This document shows, piece by piece, positions 16,052 to 25,330 of a DNA stretch of 64,000 bases. The stretch covers positions 744,001-808,000 of the forward strand of contig NZ_SDIC01000001.1 of assembly GCF_004116405.1 (NCBI RefSeq). Direction: 5' to 3'. The translations under genes and the position numbers were made by a program. The stretch comes from Halegenticoccus tardaugens (GTDB taxonomy: Archaea; Halobacteriota; Halobacteria; Halobacteriales; Haloferacaceae). The notes beneath the pieces were generated by a model. That model saw nothing but the letters and a program-made list of their open reading frames with translations, ran no database searches and had not been told where the DNA came from. The stretch's first letter is position 1. Each line of letters begins with the position of its first letter.

Positions 16052-17172
16052 GCGCCACGGATCCCCTCGCCGTCGGCGTCCTCGGGTACCGATTCATGGG
16101 TAAGGCCCACTCGAACGCGCTGGCCCGCCTGCCGATGTTCTTCCCGGACGCGCCCGCCGTCGAGCGGCACACCCTGATCGGCCGGCAGGAGGAGCCGCTT
16201 CGCGAGGCGGCCGACCGGTTCGGCTTCGAGCGCGTCGCGACCGACTGGGAGGACGTGGTCGACGAGGTGGACGCGTTCTACAACCTCGGGCCGAACTTCG
16301 TCCACGCCGAACCGTCCATCGCGGCGCTCGAAGCGGGGACGCACGTCTTCTGCGAGAAGCCGCTCGCGCCCACGCTGGAAGAGGCGGAAGCGATGCGCGA
16401 CGCCGCGGCCGAGAGCGACGCGCTCGCGGGCTGTGCGTTCAACTACCGCTTCGTCCCGGCGATCCGGTACGCGAAGCGGCTCGTCGACGACGGCGACCTT
16501 GGCGAGATCCGGCACGTCCGCGGGCGGTACTTACAGGATTGGCTCGTCGATCCCGGCGCGCCGTGGAGCTGGCGGAACGACGAGGAACTCGCCGGAAGCG
16601 GCGCGCTCGGCGACCTCGGCGCGCACACGATCGACCTCGCGCGCTTTCTCGTCGGCGAACGGACGGGCGAAATCCGGGAGGTGAGCGGCCACCTCGAGAC
16701 GTTCGTCGACGAGCGGCCCGTCGAAGGGGAGGACGACAGCCGTCCGGTCACGGTCGACGACGCCTACGCCGCGCTGGTCGAGTTCGAAAGCGGCGCGATG
16801 GGGAACTTCGAGGCGTCCCGGTTCGCCGACGGGCACAAGAACGACCACACGATCGAGATCAACGGCAGCGACGGGAGCCTGAAGTTCTCGCTCGAACGGC
16901 TGAACGAACTCGAGTACAAGGGTCCGGATCAGCGCGGCTACGAGACGATCCTCGTCACCGACGAGTCGGACCCGTACGTCGACCACTGGTGGCCCCCGGG
17001 GCACGTCCTCGGCTGGGAGCACACGTTCGTCCACGAGAACTACGAGTTCCTGTCGAGCATCGCGGCCGGTTCGGACTTCGCCCCCTCGTTCGAGGACGGC
17101 TACCGGGTCCAGCGCGTGCTCGACGCCGTCGAACGGAGCGACGAGCGCGGCGAGCGGGTCAGTCTCGCGTAG
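16048..17172 (+). CDS. Gfo/Idh/MocA-family dehydrogenase 2
   Basis: A 374-residue NAD(P)-dependent dehydrogenase. The start MSATDPLAVGVLGYRFMGKAHSNAL overlaps the previous stop by ATGA. The dinucleotide-binding region, the EKP motif in FCEKPLAPTLEEAE, and the GSGALGDLGAHTIDLARFLVG motif are present, followed by a full C-terminal domain ending in YRVQRVLDAVERS. It is only distantly similar to the first dehydrogenase of the locus. With the adjacent TIM-barrel isomerase it probably catalyses sequential oxidation and rearrangement of one sugar. The substrate is not deducible. Confidence 0.92.
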   Translation: MSATDPLAVGVLGYRFMGKAHSNALARLPMFFPDAPAVERHTLIGRQEEPLREAADRFGFERVATDWEDVVDEVDAFYNLGPNFVHAEPSIAALEAGTHVFCEKPLAPTLEEAEAMRDAAAESDALAGCAFNYRFVPAIRYAKRLVDDGDLGEIRHVRGRYLQDWLVDPGAPWSWRNDEELAGSGALGDLGAHTIDLARFLVGERTGEIREVSGHLETFVDERPVEGEDDSRPVTVDDAYAALVEFESGAMGNFEASRFADGHKNDHTIEINGSDGSLKFSLERLNELEYKGPDQRGYETILVTDESDPYVDHWWPPGHVLGWEHTFVHENYEFLSSIAAGSDFAPSFEDGYRVQRVLDAVERSDERGERVSLA

Positions 17173-17230
17173 GAGAGCGGCCGCTTCCCCCTTCGTCCGA
17201 TCGCGCCATCTGCGCGACGAGCGCGCGGGG

Positions 17231-18079
17231 TCAGTACTCGTGGACGCCCTCGTCCGTGATCACCTCGTCGATGAGGTCGACGGGCGTCGCGTCGTAGGCG
17301 GGGTTTTCGATCTCGATTCCCTCCGTCGGTTCGAGCAGCACCTCGCTCGGCGGGCGGTACTCGTTTTCGAAGGCGAAGCCGTCCTCGATCACCTTCGCGC
17401 CGGAGCCGACGACGGAGACGGGGACGCCGACCCGCGCGGCGGTGGCGGCGAGCGGGAACGTCCCGACGCGGTTGTAGAGGGTGTCGTCGACGATGCAGTC
17501 CATGCCGAGGATGACGCGGTCGCACTCTTCGAGGAAGAGACCGGACGCGCCGTCGACCAGCAGGTGCGCGTCGACGCGGTCGACGGCGGAGAGGGTGCGG
17601 GCGGTCTTGCGACCCAGATATCGGGGGCGGGCTTCGGTCACGTAGGCGGTCAGGTTCGCCCCGCCGCTCGCCGCCGTCTCGATCCCTTCGAGCACCGTCG
17701 AGGAGTAGTCGTGCGTGAGGAACGTCTCGCCGTCGGCGAACGTTTCGGCCGCGTTCTCGGCCGCCTTTCGCTTCGCCGTGTCGACGTCGGCGACGACGCG
17801 CTGGATGGTCGATCGGGTCACCTTCTTCGCCGACTCGACGGTGTCGGCCCGGCCGACGACGCTCCGGATCACCTCCCGCATCGCGTTGTACAGCGAGGCG
17901 TGCGAGGGGTTCGCCCGACGAAGCGCCCCCGCGTTGTGTTCGAGGTCGCGTTCGAACTCCTCGACCGTGGCGTACTCCCGGTCGAGCAGGTCCTCCAGCG
18001 ACCTGGTGGCTTTCACCGCGACAACCGAGGAGCTGTGGGTCTGCATCTCCCGGATCTCCTCGATGGTCTCGTCGATCAT
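17231..18079 (-). CDS. eIF-2B alpha/beta/delta-like protein, ribose-1,5-bisphosphate isomerase type
   Basis: A 282-residue protein of the IF-2B superfamily, which in archaea covers eIF-2B-like subunits and ribose-1,5-bisphosphate isomerases of nucleotide salvage. The start MIDETIEEIREMQTHSSSVV is chosen because the frame upstream is Arg/Pro-rich, non-haloarchaeal in composition and lacks the fold. Typical elements are ANPSHASLYNAMR near residue 60, YVTEARPRYLGRKTA, CDRVILGMDCIV with its conserved Asp, and KVIEDGFAFENEYRP. It is about 40 residues shorter than characterised isomerases, so I favour the generic name. It is convergent with the sugar locus. Confidence 0.85.
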   Translation of the reverse strand: MIDETIEEIREMQTHSSSVVAVKATRSLEDLLDREYATVEEFERDLEHNAGALRRANPSHASLYNAMREVIRSVVGRADTVESAKKVTRSTIQRVVADVDTAKRKAAENAAETFADGETFLTHDYSSTVLEGIETAASGGANLTAYVTEARPRYLGRKTARTLSAVDRVDAHLLVDGASGLFLEECDRVILGMDCIVDDTLYNRVGTFPLAATAARVGVPVSVVGSGAKVIEDGFAFENEYRPPSEVLLEPTEGIEIENPAYDATPVDLIDEVITDEGVHEY

Positions 18080-18294
18080 ACCGTAGCGGTCTGCCGGGCG
18101 AAGCAAAGAGTTTCCGGGAGGCGCGGGTGTCGTCGTTCCGGCGGGCGGCGAAACCGCCGCGGATCTCCGCGCGTTCTCGCGGCGCTTCGTCCCCCCGAAC
18201 CGTAACGCACGCGCCAGCACGTAACCGATTTCAGTTACCAAACCGCCGATTTCGCCCGCTGATTTAAGCGCGTTCGCACGAACGTTCGGGTAGA

Positions 18295-19290
18295 ATGCTG
18301 ACGGACGACTTCGGCCGTGAGGTCACCGGGGTTCGCATCTCTCTCACCGACCGGTGCAACTTCGACTGCGTCTACTGTCACAACGAGGGGCTCGGCGACA
18401 CGCGCGGGCCAATGGACGCGCAGGACGACGAGATGAGCGCGGACGACGTGGTGCGCTTTCTCGAAGTCGCCGAGGAGTTCGGGATTCGGAAGGTGAAGTT
18501 CACCGGCGGCGAGCCGATGCTCCGGGAGGATCTGGAGGAGATCGTCCGTCGGACGCCGGACTCGATGGAGGCGTCGCTGACGACGAACGGGACGTTCCTG
18601 CCCGGCCGCGCCGAGGGGTTGAAGGACGCCGGCCTCGCGCGGGTGAACGTCTCGCAGGACGCGCTCGATCCGGAGGCGTTCGCGGAGATCACGAAATCCG
18701 GCGCGTACGACCGCGTGCTGGAGGGGGTGAAGGCCGCGCTGGACGCCGGTCTGGACCCGGTGAAGCTCAACATGGTCGTGTTCGAGCACACGGCGGGGTA
18801 CGTCGAAGGGATGGTCGAACACGTCGCCGAGAACGACGGGCTCCAGCTCCAGCTCATCGAGTACATGCCCGAACTCACCGGCAAGCCCGAGTGGAACATC
18901 GACATCGAACGGGTCCACGGGTGGCTCGCGGACATCGCGGATCGAGTCGAGACGCGCGAGATGCACGGCCGCAGGCGGTACTGGATCGGCGGCGACGCGA
19001 GCGGAACCGCGTCGGGTTCGTCCGACGGGGGGATGGTCGAGATCGTCGACCCGGTCGGCAACGAGCGCTTCTGCGCGAACTGTCACCGCGTCCGCGTGAC
19101 CCACGAGGGCTACCTCAAGGGGTGTCTCAACCGCAACGACGACCTCCGGCCGATGGGCGAGATGACGAAGGAGGAGATCCGCGAGGCGTTCCGCGAGGTC
19201 GTGTCGAACCGGGTGCCCTACTACGGCGAGTACCTCGTCCGCGACGACCGCGGCGAGTGGACGATCAACGAGAAGTACATCGGCGTGTGA
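18295..19290 (+). CDS. moaA: MoaA, GTP 3',8-cyclase (molybdenum cofactor biosynthesis)
   Basis: A 331-residue radical SAM enzyme for the first step of molybdopterin synthesis, turning GTP into 3',8-cyclo-7,8-dihydro-GTP. The N-terminal 4Fe-4S site is [15 protein letters not shown] near residue 21. KFTGGEPML is the SAM-binding GGEP motif. The C-terminal cluster uses [19 protein letters not shown]. The GTP-binding C-terminal Gly-Gly tail of bacterial MoaA is absent, the protein ending in EKYIGV. A TATA-like tttaag at 18263-18268 predicts a nearly leaderless mRNA. No other molybdenum gene is in the window. Confidence 0.95.
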   Translation: MLTDDFGREVTGVRISLTDRCNFDCVYCHNEGLGDTRGPMDAQDDEMSADDVVRFLEVAEEFGIRKVKFTGGEPMLREDLEEIVRRTPDSMEASLTTNGTFLPGRAEGLKDAGLARVNVSQDALDPEAFAEITKSGAYDRVLEGVKAALDAGLDPVKLNMVVFEHTAGYVEGMVEHVAENDGLQLQLIEYMPELTGKPEWNIDIERVHGWLADIADRVETREMHGRRRYWIGGDASGTASGSSDGGMVEIVDPVGNERFCANCHRVRVTHEGYLKGCLNRNDDLRPMGEMTKEEIREAFREVVSNRVPYYGEYLVRDDRGEWTINEKYIGV

Positions 19291-19370
19291 GCCGTCCCGC
19301 CGACGTTCGAGTCCGAACGTCCCGTCCCGCCGAACGATACTTCCCGCGCCCGCCCGAGCGAACGCACGTC

Positions 19371-19766
19371 ATGGCGACGACCGACATCCCGCGCGAGGGC
19401 GAGGTGCTGACCCACGCCCGGACGTTCACGGCCGAGGAGGTCCGCGCGTTCGCCGACCTCTCGGACGATCGGGGCGAGCACCACGTCGAATCGGACGACG
19501 ACGGCCGGCTGGTGGTTCACGGCCTGCTGACAGCGACCCTGCCGACGAAGATCGGCGGCGACCTGGACGTGCTCGCGCGCTCGATGACGTTCGAGTTCCG
19601 CCGCCCCGTCTACACGGGCGAGCGGATCGCCTGCGAGGTGACGATAGAGCGCGTCGATGAGTCGGCGTCGGCGGATCGCGTCGACCTCGACGCGTCCGTG
19701 GTCTGTCGAAACGAGGCGGGCGATCGGGTGCTGACCGGGACGTTCGACGGCGTGATCTTTCGGTAG
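19371..19766 (+). CDS. MaoC-like hotdog-fold protein
   Basis: A 131-residue single-hotdog protein of the MaoC dehydratase family. The hydratase-type motif FADLSDDRGEHHVESDDDGRLVVHG keeps the Asp and His used by R-specific enoyl-CoA hydratases (the usual form is FxxLSGDxNPxH). It could hydrate an enoyl-CoA or act as a thioesterase-like protein. It lies 80 nt after moaA and is convergent with the mesaconate CoA-transferase gene, so a link to the adjacent CoA-ester pathway is possible but not shown. Confidence 0.8.
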   Translation: MATTDIPREGEVLTHARTFTAEEVRAFADLSDDRGEHHVESDDDGRLVVHGLLTATLPTKIGGDLDVLARSMTFEFRRPVYTGERIACEVTIERVDESASADRVDLDASVVCRNEAGDRVLTGTFDGVIFR

Positions 19767-19803
19767 CTCGATCGTCGTTCGCCGGCCCGACCCTCGACCG
19801 CCC

Positions 19804-20976
19804 TCAGTCGTCCGCCGCCCGACCCTCGGCTCGCTCGCCGAGCAGCTCCTCCCGGTGCTCGTCGAGGAGCGGCGCGCGTCCCTCCGGACCCGTCGGCGTC
19901 GCGGTCATCTTGATCGGCTGGCCGGCGATCGTCACCGGCCGGTCGGCTCCCGGCTGTTCGACCTCGACGAGCATGTCCCGCGCTCGAACGTGCGGGTCCT
20001 CGAACACGTCGGCCGTGTCCTGGACGCGCTCGCAGGGGACGGAGCCGACGAGCGCGTCGGTCACCGCCTCGCAGGAGCGTTCCCGCGTCCACGCCGCGAT
20101 CTCCTCGCGGAGCGCGTCGCGGTTCCGGAGGCGGGCCGACGCGTCGGAGAAGTCTGCTGCGAGGTCCGGCCGATCCATGGCCTCGCAGAGCGCCCGCCAG
20201 TGGTTGTCGCCGAAAGCGGCGATCACGACGTGCCCGTCGGCGGCCTCGAACGCGTCGTAGGGGAACAGCGTCGGGTGCGAATTCCCTTGGCGGGTCGGCG
20301 GCTCGCCGGCGTAGGAGTGCTGGTAGACGGCCCGCTCGCAGAGGCTGACGATGCTGTCGTACATCGCGGTGTCGACGAACTGCCCCTCGCCCGTCCGCTC
20401 GCGGTGGTGGACCGCCGCGAGGACGCCGACCGCGTTGAGCGCGGCGGTGAAGAGGTCGCCGATGCCGGGGCCGACCTTGGTCGGCGGGCCGCCCTCGTGG
20501 CCCGTGATCTCCATCACGCCGCCGAGCGCCTGCGCGATGAGGTCGAACGAGGGTTGGCCCTGTCGGTCGGTCGCGCCCGTTCGCGGGTCGCCGAACCCGC
20601 GGATGGCGGCGTAGACGAGGCCGGGATTGCGCTCGCGGAGCGTCTCGTAGCCGAGGTCGAACCGCTCCATCGTCCCGGCGCGGTAGTTCTCGACGACCAC
20701 GTCCGCCGTCTCGACGAGCGACAGGAAGTCCGCGCGGCCCGACTCGCTCCCGAGGTCGAGTTCGAGGCTCCGCTTGCCGCGGTTGACGCTCTGGAAGTAG
20801 CCGCCGTACGGCTCGTCGGTCGAGTCGACGAACGGCGGGTTCGGCCTGATCAGGTCGCCGCCGGGACGCTCGACCTTCACCACGTCCGCGCCGAGGTCGG
20901 CGAGGAGCATCGTGCAGTACGGGCCGGCGAGCACCTGTGTCACATCGAGCACGCGGAGGTCTGTCAGTGCGCCCAT
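19804..20976 (-). CDS. mct: Class III CoA-transferase, probable succinyl-CoA:mesaconate CoA-transferase
   Basis: A 390-residue CaiB/BaiF family transferase. The N-terminal LRVLDVTQVLAGPYCTMLLADLGADVVKVE is diagnostic, and the catalytic Asp is in FVDTAMYDSIVSL near residue 171. I start at the ATG at 20976 (MGALTDLRVLDV) because the fold begins there; an ATG at 21003 would add nine residues. It is divergent from the methylaspartate-cycle operon, where Mct moves CoA from succinyl-CoA to mesaconate to feed mesaconyl-CoA hydratase. The specific function is inferred from this context. Confidence 0.85.
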   Translation of the reverse strand: MGALTDLRVLDVTQVLAGPYCTMLLADLGADVVKVERPGGDLIRPNPPFVDSTDEPYGGYFQSVNRGKRSLELDLGSESGRADFLSLVETADVVVENYRAGTMERFDLGYETLRERNPGLVYAAIRGFGDPRTGATDRQGQPSFDLIAQALGGVMEITGHEGGPPTKVGPGIGDLFTAALNAVGVLAAVHHRERTGEGQFVDTAMYDSIVSLCERAVYQHSYAGEPPTRQGNSHPTLFPYDAFEAADGHVVIAAFGDNHWRALCEAMDRPDLAADFSDASARLRNRDALREEIAAWTRERSCEAVTDALVGSVPCERVQDTADVFEDPHVRARDMLVEVEQPGADRPVTIAGQPIKMTATPTGPEGRAPLLDEHREELLGERAEGRAADD

Positions 20977-21015
20977 GGGGTGGCCGTGGACGATGCGGAC
21001 CAAAAATCTTCCCTA

Positions 21016-21128
21016 TTGATCATGAAGAATGCGTGTAAGTGGCACACCGGGTGACAAAGGTGTATTAGGAGTATTATCATGAAAAATCGTTAGGTTTATG
21101 GCTAACATCACGGTTGATCATGTTGAAT
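21016..21128. repeat. Three imperfect 15-nt repeats in the divergent mct/mamA control region
   Basis: TTGATCATGAAGAAT at 21016-21030, ATTATCATGAAAAAT at 21073-21087 (12/15 to the first) and TTGATCATGTTGAAT at 21114-21128 (13/15). Two have a palindromic TGATCA core. Copy 1 lies just upstream of the presumed mct TATA (aagattttt on the minus strand near 21005). Copy 2 lies upstream of the mamA TATA (tttatg at 21095), and copy 3 overlaps the mamA start codon. This is a plausible operator set controlling both directions. Confidence 0.5.
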
Positions 21129-21582
21129 GCCGCGAACAGTCATCCTCGGCGTCATCGGTTCCGACGCGCACGTCGTCGGAATCACGATTCTGGAACAGGC
21201 GTTCGACGCGGCGGGGTTCGACGTGGTGAACCTCGGCGTGCAGACCTCCCAGGAGGAGTTCGTAGAGGCGGCGCTCGCACACGACGCGGAGGCGGTCCTC
21301 GTCTCCTCGCTGTACGGACACGCCGCGCAGGACTGCCGTGGCTTTCACGAGAAGCTCGCGGCGGCCGACCTCGGCGACCTGACGACGTACATCGGGGGCA
21401 ACCTCGCGGTCGGGCAGGACGACCTCGAGGAGACCCGCGAGCGGTTCGCGGCCATGGGCTTCACGCGGGTGTTCGACTCGGAGACGGAGCCCGAGGAGGC
21501 CATCGAGGCGCTCCGGGTCGACCTCGACGTCCGGCCCGGGGAACTCGAACGCGACCGCGAGCCGATCAGGGCTCGAACGTGA
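21127..21582 (+). CDS. mamA: Glutamate mutase sigma subunit (methylaspartate mutase S)
   Basis: A 151-residue cobalamin-binding subunit. With the epsilon subunit it rearranges L-glutamate to L-threo-3-methylaspartate, the committed step of the methylaspartate cycle. The B12 motif is complete: DxHxxG in GSDAHVVGITILEQAF near residue 13, SxL in VLVSSLYGHA near 62, and GG in TYIGGNLAVG near 93. Full length for the family. The ATG at 21127 is used because MPRTVILGVIG is the fold start; the ATG at 21120 is in another frame. The TATA at 21095 predicts a very short leader. Confidence 0.94.
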   Translation: MPRTVILGVIGSDAHVVGITILEQAFDAAGFDVVNLGVQTSQEEFVEAALAHDAEAVLVSSLYGHAAQDCRGFHEKLAAADLGDLTTYIGGNLAVGQDDLEETRERFAAMGFTRVFDSETEPEEAIEALRVDLDVRPGELERDREPIRART

Positions 21583-21583
21583 G

Positions 21584-23020
21584 ATGCTCCGGGACGAACC
21601 GATCCCCGAATCGGACCTCCAGCGGGCCGTCGACGACCTCCGGTCCGACTGGCCGACGGCCGGCGCGGTGGACTTCCGCGAATCGATCGAGTACCACGAA
21701 ACGCTGCCGGACGGAAAGCGGTTCGCGCGCGTGCTCGAATCGGCTGACCGGCCCCTGCTTCAACCCCGGGCGGGCGTTCCGCGGCTCGACGGTCAAGTCG
21801 ACCTCCTGACGCACCTCTGGGAGGAGGGCGGCGCGGATCTGCTGCCGACGACGATCGACTCGTACACCCGGGACAACGAGTACGCCAAGGCCCAGGAGGG
21901 GCTGGAGGAGGCCCGCGAGACGGGCGAGGACACGCTCAACGGGTTTCCGGCGGTCAACCACGGCGTCGACGGGTGTCGGGAGCTGATAGCGCGCGCGCCC
22001 GGTCCCGTCGAGGTCCGCCACGGGACGCCCGACGCCCGCCTGCTCGCGATGGTCACCTTCGCCGGCGGCTTCCAGTCGTTCGAGGGCGGCCCGGTGTCGT
22101 ACAACATCCCCTACACCAAGCGCCGCGACCTCGCGGAGACGATCGAACACTGGCAGTTCGTCGACCGGCTCGCCGGCCTGTACACCGAACTCGGCGTCCG
22201 GATCAACCGCGAGCCGTTCGGTCCGCTCACGGGGACGCTCGTGCCACCCTCTATCGCCATCTCGATCATGCTGATCGAGGGGCTGCTCGCCGCCACGCAG
22301 GGCGTGCGCAGCCTCACGCTCGGGTACGGACAGGTCGGAAACCTCGTGCAGGACGTGGCCGCCCTGCGCGCCCTCCGGAGTCTCGGCGAGGAGTACCTCC
22401 CCGACGAGGTGACGGTCACGACCGTCTTCCACGAGTGGATGGGCGGCTTTCCGCCGGACGAGGCGCGGGCCAACGGCGTCATCGGGCTCGGCGGCGCGAC
22501 GGCGGCGGTCGCGAAGCCGGACAAGGTCATCACCAAGTCGCCGCAGGAGTTCCGCGGCGTCCCCACGATGGAGGCGAACGCCGCCGGCCTCCGAACGACC
22601 AGACAGCTCATCGACATGCTCGCAGAACAGGAGATAACGCTCGACGGAGTGGACGACGAACAGGCGTTCATCGAACGATCGACCCGCTGTCTCGTGGACG
22701 CGGTCTTCGAGCGCGGCGACGGCGACGTCGCCGCCGGGACGGTACGCGCGTTCGAGTCGGGCGCGCTGGACGTGCCGTTCGCCCCGAGCGAGAGCGCGAA
22801 GGGCGCGGTGTTGCCCGCCCGCGACGACGACGGTCGGGTCCGGATCCTCGACTTCGGCGACCTCGCGCTCTCCGACGACGTCAGGGAGACGCACGCGGCC
22901 CGACTGGACGAGCGCGCCCGGACCGAACGGCGGGCCTGTTCGTTCCGGATGGTCGCTGACGACGTGGACGCGATCAGCGAGGGGCGGCTCATCGGTCGGC
23001 CCCGGGGGGGCGAGCCGTGA
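21584..23020 (+). CDS. mamB: Glutamate mutase epsilon subunit (methylaspartate mutase E)
   Basis: A 478-residue TIM-barrel catalytic subunit of B12-dependent glutamate mutase. It begins one nucleotide after the mamA stop. Recognisable family segments include FPAVNHGVDGCRELIARA, the GGFQSFEGGPVSYNIPYTK region (about residues 160-180), and the PPSIAISIMLIEGLLAATQGVRSLTLGYGQVGN region. Length matches bacterial MutE/GlmE. Its GTG-start neighbour overlaps the stop by 4 nt, so sigma, epsilon and the ammonia-lyase should be made together. Confidence 0.95.
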   Translation: MLRDEPIPESDLQRAVDDLRSDWPTAGAVDFRESIEYHETLPDGKRFARVLESADRPLLQPRAGVPRLDGQVDLLTHLWEEGGADLLPTTIDSYTRDNEYAKAQEGLEEARETGEDTLNGFPAVNHGVDGCRELIARAPGPVEVRHGTPDARLLAMVTFAGGFQSFEGGPVSYNIPYTKRRDLAETIEHWQFVDRLAGLYTELGVRINREPFGPLTGTLVPPSIAISIMLIEGLLAATQGVRSLTLGYGQVGNLVQDVAALRALRSLGEEYLPDEVTVTTVFHEWMGGFPPDEARANGVIGLGGATAAVAKPDKVITKSPQEFRGVPTMEANAAGLRTTRQLIDMLAEQEITLDGVDDEQAFIERSTRCLVDAVFERGDGDVAAGTVRAFESGALDVPFAPSESAKGAVLPARDDDGRVRILDFGDLALSDDVRETHAARLDERARTERRACSFRMVADDVDAISEGRLIGRPRGGEP

Positions 23021-24276
23021 GGATCGAGGCGGTCCGGGCGGTGCCGACCGTCGCGGGCTTCTTCTTCGACGACCAGCGCGCGATCAAGGCCGGCGCGGAG
23101 CGGGAGGGGTTCGACTACCGCGGCTCCCCCCGCACGCCCGGCTTCCGGCGCGTCCGCGAGGCCGGCGAGGCCCTGTCCGTCGAACTCGAACTCTCCTCGG
23201 GCGAGGTCGCGGTCGGCGACTGCGCCGCGGTCCAGTACTCCGGCGCGGGCGGACGGGATCCGCTGTTCCGCGCCCGCGAGTACCGCTCCCGCGTCGAGGG
23301 GGCGGTCGCGGAGGCGCTGGTCGGCCGCGATCCGGGCGCGTTCGCCGACAACGCCGCCGTCGTCGAGGGGCTCGAACCCGACGGCGACCGCCTCCACACC
23401 GCGGTCCGCTACGGCGTCTCGCAGGCGCTCCTCGACGCGGCGGCCCGGGCGACCGGAACGACGATGACCGACGTGCTCGCCCGAGGGTACGACGCCGACC
23501 CGGCGGCCGAGGCGATTCCGGTGTTCGGCCAGTCGGGCGACGAGCGCCGCGCGAACGCCGAGAAGATGCTGCTAAAGCGCGTCCCCGTGCTCCCACACGG
23601 GCTGTTCAACAGCGTCGAGAAGGTGGGCGAAGCGGGGGGAGAACTCGTCTCCTACCTCGCGTGGCTCGCGGAGCGGGCCGACCGGATCGACGGGTACGAA
23701 CCGCGCTTCCACGTCGACGTGTACGGCCTCCTCGGTGTTCTCTTCGGCCCGCCCTACGACCGGCCGGCGGTGACGGACTACTTCGCCGACCTCCGCGAGG
23801 CGGCCGCGCCGTACCCCCTCCAGATCGAAGGGCCGATGGACGAGGGCGGTCGGCGCGAGCAGATACGCGCGATGGCCGAACTCCGCGAGGGTCTCCGCGA
23901 CGCGGGCGTCGGCGTCGGGATCGTCGCCGACGAGTGGTGCAACACCCTCGACGACGTGCGGGCGTTCGTCGAGGCCGGCGCGGCCGACCTCGTGCAGGTG
24001 AAGACGCCGGACCTCGGCGGGATCCACCGCAGCGCGGAGGCGGTGCTCGCCTGCCGCGGGACGGACACGCGGGCGTACCTCGGCGGCACCTGCAACGAGA
24101 CGGACGTGTCTGCGCGCGCCTGCGCGCACGTCGCGCTCGCGACCGACGCGGCGCAGGTGCTCGCCAAGCCCGGGATGGGATTCGACGAGGGCTTTCTGAT
24201 CGTGACGAACGAGATGCGCCGAACGCTCGCCCGCCGGGAGGCCGCCGGGCGGGCGGAGGTGGCCGCCGATGACTGA
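23017..24276 (+). CDS. mal: Methylaspartate ammonia-lyase
   Basis: A 419-residue enolase-superfamily enzyme that removes ammonia from 3-methylaspartate to give mesaconate. GTG start, overlapping the mamB stop as GTGA; the N-terminus (MRIEAVRAVPTVAGFFFDDQRAIKAGAEREG) is the one expected for the family. A catalytic-type Lys lies in DLVQVKTPDLGGIHRSAEAV near residue 330, and metal-ligand regions include FHVDVYGLLG and PLQIEGPMD. The length agrees with clostridial enzyme (413). It overlaps the next gene by 8 nt. Third step-specific enzyme of the haloarchaeal methylaspartate cycle. Confidence 0.95.
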   Translation: MRIEAVRAVPTVAGFFFDDQRAIKAGAEREGFDYRGSPRTPGFRRVREAGEALSVELELSSGEVAVGDCAAVQYSGAGGRDPLFRAREYRSRVEGAVAEALVGRDPGAFADNAAVVEGLEPDGDRLHTAVRYGVSQALLDAAARATGTTMTDVLARGYDADPAAEAIPVFGQSGDERRANAEKMLLKRVPVLPHGLFNSVEKVGEAGGELVSYLAWLAERADRIDGYEPRFHVDVYGLLGVLFGPPYDRPAVTDYFADLREAAAPYPLQIEGPMDEGGRREQIRAMAELREGLRDAGVGVGIVADEWCNTLDDVRAFVEAGAADLVQVKTPDLGGIHRSAEAVLACRGTDTRAYLGGTCNETDVSARACAHVALATDAAQVLAKPGMGFDEGFLIVTNEMRRTLARREAAGRAEVAADD

Positions 24277-25321
24277 CGACCCGTGGCTCGACCGGATGGG
24301 CGACGCGCTCGACCGGGCCGACACCCTCGAAAAGGGGACCTACTTCGAGGGGTTCGCCGAGGGCGAGACGATCGAACACGCGCCGGGCCTTCGACTCAGC
24401 CGCGACGGGAGCGAGCTGTGGGCGAGCGCGACGCTCAACCACGATCCGGCGTACTGGCGAGCCGACGCGGCCGCGGAGCGCGGGTTCGACGGACCGCCGA
24501 TCCACCCCGACTACCTGCTCGCCTGCACGATGGGGCCGAGCGTCGAGGACCTGAGCGAGAAGGGCGGGTACTTCCTCGGGCGCACCGGCGTCCGGTACCA
24601 CCGCGACGCGGTGTACCCGGGGACGGAGCTGCGCGTCGAATCGCGGGTGGTCGAAACGCGACCCTCCTCCTCGCGGCCCGCGTACGGCATCGTGACGTGG
24701 GAGACGACGGGGTTCGACGCCGCCGACGAGCCCCTCTGTTCGTACGAGCGGACGAACATGGTGCCGCGGCGGGAGCCCGTCGAGACCGACGGCGGGGGGT
24801 CGTCGCGGAACGAGTCGGGGAGACGTTCCGACCCCGACCTCCCGACGGAACTGCTCTCGCCCGACGGCCCCTTCTTCGAGGACTTCCGGGACGCGCTCGA
24901 TCGCGCCGAGGGGCGGGACGCGGCCGTCGCCTACCGGCACGAGCGCGGCCGCACGATCGACGACGTTCTCATCTCCGTGCTGCCGCTTCGGACGCTCAAC
25001 ACCGCGAAGCAACACCACGACGCCGACGCCATGGCCGACTCGCCGTCGGGCGAGATCGTCGCCTACGGCGACGTGACCCGGTCGATCGCCCTCGGGCACG
25101 CCCGCTCCGACGAGGCGACCCGGCGCGAGATCGGCTGCGACGACGAGCGCTTCCACGGCTTCGTGACGCGCGGGGACACGATCTACGGCTTCACCCGCGT
25201 CGTCTCGGCCGAAGAGGGAGAAGGAGACGCGGGCCGCGTCACCTTCGAGCACTACGCGGTCAACCAGCGCGACGAACCGGTGTACTCGGGGACGAGGACC
25301 GCGCTCGTGCGACGGCGATGA
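24269..25321 (+). CDS. mch: Mesaconyl-CoA hydratase (beta-methylmalyl-CoA dehydratase)
   Basis: A 350-residue double-hotdog MaoC-type hydratase that converts mesaconyl-CoA to beta-methylmalyl-CoA. The N-terminal half holds FEGFAEGETIEHAPGLRLSRDGSELWASATLNHDPAYW and the C-terminal half a second hotdog, ending VYSGTRTALVRRR. It starts inside the 3' end of mal (8-nt overlap) and is followed by a 91-nt gap filled by a 10-bp-period repeat array before citE. Assignment rests on family plus the operon context, which matches the known haloarchaeal pathway. Confidence 0.9.
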   Translation: MTDDPWLDRMGDALDRADTLEKGTYFEGFAEGETIEHAPGLRLSRDGSELWASATLNHDPAYWRADAAAERGFDGPPIHPDYLLACTMGPSVEDLSEKGGYFLGRTGVRYHRDAVYPGTELRVESRVVETRPSSSRPAYGIVTWETTGFDAADEPLCSYERTNMVPRREPVETDGGGSSRNESGRRSDPDLPTELLSPDGPFFEDFRDALDRAEGRDAAVAYRHERGRTIDDVLISVLPLRTLNTAKQHHDADAMADSPSGEIVAYGDVTRSIALGHARSDEATRREIGCDDERFHGFVTRGDTIYGFTRVVSAEEGEGDAGRVTFEHYAVNQRDEPVYSGTRTALVRRR

Positions 25322-25330
25322 CCGCGATCG

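Noticed and set aside
18080-18241. Extension of the eIF-2B-like gene upstream to an ATG at 18241
   Set aside because: The extra 54 residues are Arg/Pro-rich with no domain similarity, and MIDETIEEIREM at 18079 is the natural start.
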